Made by a program: the position numbers and the translations under genes
Assembly (NCBI GenBank): GCA_003427395.1
Contig: BFEA01000079.1
Span: 2,937,127-2,960,420, forward strand
Origin: Chara braunii
Taxonomy: Eukaryota; Streptophyta; Charophyceae; Charales; Characeae
DNA length: 23,294 bases
Reading direction: 5' to 3'
Part shown: positions 19,391-23,294 of the stretch, piece after piece
How the letters are laid out: every line of letters begins with the position of its first letter
Numbering within the stretch: the stretch's first letter is position 1
The notes under the pieces: generated by a model
The model's database searches: none
What the model was told of the DNA's origin: nothing
Seen by the model: the letters and a program-made list of their open reading frames with translations, nothing else

Positions 19391-19842
19391 CCCACTGTCC
19401 TCTCTCCTTTCCTTCTTCGTCCTTGTCTTCCCAGAGTTCTCTCTCCCACTTTTCCCCTCTCCGACTGTTCTTCTCCTCTTCCTTGTTTTCCGTGCGCTGC
19501 TACACGAGGGTGGTGGAGACGAGTTCCTCTAGCCCTGAAGAAATTTTACACAAGGCTTTGTTGAAGCAAACAAGTGGAACGACAGTTGTGATAACCAAAC
19601 AGGGTGTCTGAAGCTGACAACACACAACAAGTCTTGTCCTCACGGTGCTTTTTTTCAAGCTTGTTGAAGCATACACATCACAGCAATAGATGGATTTCCT
19701 TTGATCCCTGTGGTCTTCTCTAGATAGTAAGAGGTCAACCCTCTTGGCGTGGTTATCAGGACGCTGAAAGATGCACTTGCAGCTTCCAAGTAGCAAGAGA
19801 AGACATTCCTGGATGTGATAAGCCTCTCACATTATTGTAAAT

Positions 19843-19910
19843 GCCAGCAAGATTTGAACCCGTGATCTGTTTCATCAACAATCACGTCTGGACCATTCAG
19901 CCACCAGGCA
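19843..19910 (-). other. tRNA-derived sequence (SINE head or tRNA pseudogene)
   Basis: On the - strand TGGCTGAATGG (19903-19893) fits the pol III A box TRGYNNARNNG, and GGTTCAAATCT (19860-19850) fits the B box GWTCRANNC core. From the first base of A to the last of B is 54 bases, the spacing found in tRNAs. A GTGAT/ATCAC pair lies in the anticodon-arm position, but with a 14-base loop. The acceptor ends pair only partly (TGCC with GGCA) and the T stem is weak. It is therefore not a functional tRNA by eye. A tRNA-derived SINE promoter or tRNA relic fits best. Confidence 0.5.
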
Positions 19911-20163
19911 GGTACACAGAAGATGTAGTCAGATAGAGAGAGAGATGCCAAGAGACCTCCTACACTGATGAGGTGAACCTCGTACACACTCCCACTGTAT
20001 GCTCAGCGTTTGTTCAGGAAAGAGATCCCTGGCCATGATCAAAAGACATTGTAATAAAAGACATCATCAAAATATACTAGATGACCTGTTGCGGCTTCGC
20101 TCACAAAAACAGATATTATGATGGGTGATGCATTCATGGTGTGGGCAACTGGCCAATGCAATT

Positions 20164-20185
20164 TCTCTCTCTCTCTCTCTCTCTC
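20164..20185. repeat. (TC)n microsatellite next to the adapter
   Basis: A short pure TC run ends directly against the transposase adapter at 20186. It is the opposite strand of the AG run at 18751-18813, so the segment between is framed by inverted simple repeats, a situation prone to misjoining. Confidence 0.95.
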
Positions 20186-20223
20186 CTGTCTCTTATACAC
20201 ATCTAGATGTGTATAAGAGACAG
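20186..20223. other. Nextera mate-pair junction adapter (sequencing artefact)
   Basis: The 38 bases consist of the 19-base Tn5 mosaic end CTGTCTCTTATACACATCT followed directly by its reverse complement AGATGTGTATAAGAGACAG. This is exactly the circularisation junction adapter of Nextera mate-pair libraries. It is not biological. The sequences on its two sides were joined in a mate-pair circle and may lie kilobases apart in the genome. Translation across it gives the well-known spurious peptide SYTHLDVYKRQ. Confidence 0.98.
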
Positions 20224-21199
20224 CTTCCTCCTCCATCCCCTCTGCCACCTCTCTTTCCCCTGCCTCTTCCCCTTCCACCCCTTGTTTGATGTTCATTTTC
20301 TCCCATGTCGCATGTTTGTGCATTTGGCGGGGCTGGTTGTTCTGACTGTGAGGTGTCCTCTTCTCTGTATGGGCAGTCCCCTGTATGGTGGTAGAACCAC
20401 CGGCAGGTTTCGCACCAGGGGGTATCTTGTATGACGATGTCTATTACCTGTGCATCTCCATCTGGATACCTCAACCGAAATTTCTTTTTAACCTTCTGTT
20501 TGGCTGAACTGTGGATGTCGAATTTGTATGCGACAGTTCAGCCCCATCTGCATCTCGCAGAATAGGGTATTCTTTGAGAATGAGACCGATCTTGGTTTCG
20601 ACAAAGGTATGCATTTGTGGAACCATTCGCCAAGGGACCCTGAGACCCATCAGCCAAAATTTGGTGTCTTTTTCTTCTCTTTTTCTTTCTTCCAACTCTT
20701 TCCTAGTTTCCCATTTTGAGAAGCAGGCCAGGTATTCGATGCCTTTCCCCACTAGTGGAATTTTTACAGACCCTTTTTTTAATAGATAGTCTACAATTTC
20801 TTTCTTGGGTGGGATGTAGGAAACCATGCTTGCTCCCTCATTTCTCAACGTTCCGCGTTGCATCACAAAAACTTCGTTATTGTCGTTAATCTAGGCTGCT
20901 TCGTAAATTCTGACGAGTTGTCTCTTCAGATTGAGTGGAATTGGATCTTTGTCCTTGGGGATGAAAGAGATCACAACTATGTGTTCTTTCAGCCACTGGA
21001 CTGCCTGATGGTCAATTTCTTCATCAACGACCATTTCCAAGGTATCTTCATCTTCCTCTGAGATATTCCCCATATTGAGATTGTGGGGTAAGATGCCCAC
21101 TTTGAAACATTGGTCTAAGGCCAGTTGCAGGTCCGACGTGTCCGCCTGTGTATTGGATCCGTTTGGATCCTCTATGTCCATCTTATCCTGTTGTTCCAT
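20224..21199 (-). pseudogene. LINE ORF1 N-terminal part with CCHC zinc knuckle
   Basis: ORF1 proteins bind LINE RNA and form the ribonucleoprotein. On the - strand it starts MEQQDKMDIEDPNGSN at 21199 with an acidic N-terminus. A TAG at 20893-20891 interrupts an otherwise continuous frame that goes on VFVMQRGTLRNEG. The middle (FWLMGLRVPWRMVPQ, VETKIGLILKEYP) resembles the DUF4283-type domain of plant LINE ORF1 proteins. A shift near 20471 leads to a knuckle, CETCRWFYHHTGDC (CX2CX4HX4C), at about 20415-20374. An Arg/Gly-rich stretch (GGRGRGRGKRGGRG) ends abruptly at the adapter. The knuckle and RGG tail are clear. The DUF4283 assignment is by pattern. Confidence 0.82.
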
Positions 21200-22410
21200 G
21201 GCCTAACGCGACTTGCAACTGGTTGAGGATCCGTGAATCGACTTTTTACTTTTGTACCCACGACCAAGAAGTAGGTTAGAGGAATTTACAATAATAATTG
21301 TTAACGAAAATAAATTTTAATTAATTAAATACTTTAAATAAATTAGTGTAAGTATAATTAGGTTATCCAATATCATTACTGATGGGTTCAATTACCCATC
21401 TACGGGTGAACGAGTAATGATTAATTAAATCAATAATTAAATGTATCCATGTGGTTATGATTTGATTCAGGGCAAGATTCCTTTATGGTATTCCCAAATT
21501 GCTAATTGCCAAGTTATTTCGAAGGCGTTCAAGTCAAGGGTTTGTAGTCTACTCACTCGCAACAGAATCCGAGTTAGGTAGGGCTATTGCATTCCCTAAT
21601 ATTTTAATATTTTAATAGGATCGCTGGGTAGATTAGGTCTGTATATTTTAGATATTTAGGAATTCCCTACCAACGAATATCAACTACTGTTTCCCCAGTT
21701 TGAATAGGGCTGTGTGGAAGTGGTGTATAGTATGAGTGTATGTGTGGCAGTATACGGATTCGTGACCGGCGAGATTGTTGAAGAGACTTTGGGTCAATTT
21801 AGAGCGAACGGGGGTGGAGCGGAGAATGTTGCACCCACGAGCAACACCGAGCGAATACCGAGCATTTGGGAAAAATAAAAGAAGGGGGGGGGGGGGTTAG
21901 CGTAGGTGGGCGATTGTGGACATGAGGTATCGTCGATCCATTTCAGGGAAGACCAATGTGAATAGTGTCCTACTGGAGTGCAGCGAAGGAGGCTTGAGTT
22001 AGTGAGTGTTCAAGGCGGACTTACCAGAAGGTTCACTAGGCGGACTATTTTCCAGAAGCAACAAAAATATTACTGCCCAAGTAGGCCAGAAGTTGAAGAG
22101 ATCGAGAATATTAGGACGCATCCGAGTTGTGAACAGTAAAGCTGAGTTCGTACCTTCAGAGGAAATTTGACAATGTAGGGCTTCGGCGCGTGCCCCACTG
22201 CCGGTGACATATTCAGGTTCGTATCTGAGTGGACGCCTCAGGCGCATGTGCGGTATTCATTCATACGCATTGCCACAGTAGTTTCCCACAGAGTTACCCA
22301 CCCACCTCACTCGCCTTACCTCGTAGAGGTAAATTTTCCTCACTCACCGTGAGAGCGGCTATGGTAGTTCCTCCCTACCCACAGTTGGGCGTGCAGGGAG
22401 GACGGGTAAC
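21200..22410. other. AT-rich and unassigned flank to the right of the LINE
   Basis: The first 450 bases are AT-rich, with TTAATTAATTAAA-type runs (21310-21340, 21420-21440) and a small inverted pair around GATGGGTTCAATTACCCATC (21381-21400). The LINE 5' UTR may lie here, but no boundary is visible. A G-run of about 14 occurs near 21884-21897. Open frames at 21999-22247 and 22229-22423 are short and featureless. I see no gene. Confidence 0.5.
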
Positions 22411-22441
22411 GCCGGTAACGTGAATTGCTGGTGTTACCGGC
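22411..22441. repeat. Perfect 9-bp inverted repeat with 13-base loop
   Basis: GCCGGTAAC at 22411-22419 and GTTACCGGC at 22433-22441. A direct partial copy, GGGTAAC, precedes it. It is GC-rich within otherwise unassigned sequence. It could be a hairpin in a transcript or the terminal repeats of a very small element, but nothing supports either. Confidence 0.7.
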
Positions 22442-22833
22442 AACGCAGCGCTCGAGACCCGCCAAGCGTCGCCTCCTGGGCAAGCTTGGCGCCTGCCACC
22501 TAGAGATATGTCGTTGGTCCCCCCGAGTGTCATTGAGCAGAGACTGCTGACGTTTATAGGGGGAGGGGACCGGAGGGGAGGCACAATGATTGACCCATCG
22601 AAGCAACTCGGTCCTGATGCTACTGGCTGAAGCCTGGCTGGTATCGCCCACCTGTTGTAGCAGGTTTGCACCTGGTGGGTGCAGCTCCCGCATGTTCCCT
22701 CCTTGGAGGCCGTAATACTATAATGACAATAAAAAAGGCATGAAAGGCCGTCCTGTCCAGATTTGACAGGTAATTGAATTGGTTGGGTGCAGACTTAAAA
22801 AAATTGCCTTTTTATAAATAAATAAAAAAGTTT
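22442..22833. other. Unassigned sequence
   Basis: No gene, RNA or element is recognised here. It includes GCCTTTTTATAAATAAATAAAAAAG at 22806-22830. AT-rich stretches of that type are common in spacers and at 3' ends of elements. Confidence 0.4.
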
Positions 22834-22873
22834 GCAGCCCTAAGGCTACGTTATTCGCAGCCCTAAGGCTACG
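22834..22873 (+). repeat. 17-bp direct repeat GCAGCCCTAAGGCTACG
   Basis: Identical copies lie at 22834-22850 and 22857-22873, a 23-bp period. A partial third copy (GCAGCCCTAAGG) is at 23029-23040. The core AGCC.TAAGGCT is itself nearly palindromic. The copies follow an A-rich stretch, as might be seen at the end of a non-LTR element or a satellite edge. Confidence 0.75.
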
Positions 22874-23074
22874 GTCTCGTGGGCTTCGGCATCTGTGTCA
22901 AGGTGTCTTATTTTCGGTGGTGGGCGACCACAATGCAAGCGAGTTCTTAGAGGGGGGAGGGAATTTGGAGGACCGGTCCTTAAAGATATTGCGGACTACC
23001 CATTGTCTACCGCGTGGGCGTAGGGAACGCAGCCCTAAGGTAGCCAAAGCAATGAAACCAAGAGCGCGCACAAG

Positions 23075-23076
<2 letters not shown>

Positions 23077-23172
<96 letters not shown>

Positions 23173-23205
23173 ACACGCACACACACACACGCACACACGC
23201 ACACA

Positions 23206-23294
<89 letters not shown>
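23077..23294. repeat. Compound AC/AG/AC/TC/AC microsatellite running off the window
   Basis: (AC)n at about 23077-23122, (AG)n at about 23125-23169, AC with GC interruptions at 23170-23207, (TC)n at 23208-23274, then AC to the end of the window. The AG and TC blocks are complementary and could fold into a long hairpin. All open frames here are simple-repeat translations, not genes. The array runs to the window edge, where contigs often end. Confidence 0.97.

Larger units (their letters stand above)
18814..20185. other. Segment of separate origin interrupting LINE ORF1
   Basis: This stretch of about 1.37 kb has no LINE reading frame, although ORF1 is recognisable on both sides. It starts with GGCAGGCAGGCAAGCAAGCAAGC, and holds a Ser/Thr-rich 45-base tandem repeat, a tRNA-like pol III promoter sequence and a (CT)n run, and ends at a transposase adapter. 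A + frame at 19264-19611 is Ser/Thr low complexity and I do not call it a gene. Apart from the features listed separately I see nothing assignable. It may be true genomic sequence joined wrongly, or a natural insertion whose edge was captured in a mate-pair read. Confidence 0.6.
14139..21199 (-). mobile_element. LINE (APE-type non-LTR retrotransposon), rearranged and interrupted
   Basis: On the - strand, from right to left: ORF1 with a CCHC knuckle (21199 to 17582, split by foreign sequence at 18750-20223), then ORF2 with APE endonuclease, the pre-RT region, RT and the C-terminal part, ending at the LTR edge at 14139. The RT palm segment is inverted. Both ORFs carry stops and frame shifts. 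The endonuclease-RT order and the DUF4283-like ORF1 match plant L1-clade LINEs. The 3' end of the LINE (tail and poly-A) is not present to the right of the LTR element. The 5' boundary is not defined; 21199 is just the ORF1 start. Confidence 0.85.

Noticed and set aside
19264-19611. Ser/Thr-rich 115-residue + strand protein
   Set aside because: Mostly a pyrimidine-rich 45-base tandem repeat. Composition explains the open frame.
20039-20474. Open frames crossing 20186-20223
   Set aside because: They translate the mate-pair adapter (SYTHLDVYKRQ on one frame). They are artefacts.
22834-23040. CRISPR-like array
   Set aside because: Only two full 17-bp copies with a 6-base gap. No regular spacers, and the setting is eukaryotic.
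23035-23062. 28S rRNA-like fragment (TAAGGTAGCCAAA, as at the R2 insertion site)
   Set aside because: Only 13 bases match and flanking bases do not resemble rRNA. It fits better as a variant copy of the local GCAGCCCTAAGG repeat.
23077-23294. Ser-Leu, Arg-Glu and Cys-Val repeat proteins
   Set aside because: Translations of dinucleotide microsatellites.

Overview
The window is eukaryotic repeat DNA made almost entirely of degenerate retrotransposons. I find no intact host gene, operon, rRNA gene or CRISPR array. The element types (a plant-like Ty3/gypsy element with very long LTRs, and a LINE with a DUF4283-like ORF1, CCHC knuckle and APE-type endonuclease) point to the green lineage. From memory, unverified, the polyprotein resembles elements of charophyte algae such as Chara. 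That placement is an inference.

Layout. 1-958: unassigned flank with short repeats and a perfect 18-bp palindrome. 959-14138: one complete but dead Ty3/gypsy element on the + strand. It has a 5' LTR (959 to about 3364), a Met-tRNA-like primer site, gag, protease, RT, RNase H, a PHD-type zinc finger, integrase (HHCC, DDE core, C-terminal domain, Ser/Pro tail), a third ORF after integrase, and a 3' LTR (11711-14138). Gag and pol carry about a dozen in-frame stops, several frameshifts and two damaged catalytic motifs. 14139 to about 21200: a LINE on the - strand (ORF1 on the right, ORF2 on the left). The segment coding for its RT palm (about 15296-16100) lies in the opposite orientation. The LTR element abuts the C-terminal end of ORF2, which suggests nesting. 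ORF1 is split by about 1.47 kb of unrelated sequence (18750-20223) bounded by an N plus a (GA)n run and by a perfect 38-bp Nextera mate-pair junction adapter. That interval is therefore suspect as assembly. 21200-22800: AT-rich and unassigned sequence. 22834-23294: a short direct repeat followed by compound AC/AG/TC microsatellites.

Functionally, the LTR element would have made Gag, protease, RT/RNase H and an integrase preceded by a histone-reader-like PHD finger, plus an acidic protein with an Arg/Ser tail. The PHD finger between RNase H and integrase and the extra ORF3 are the most interesting biology. The adapter junction is the most important caution.
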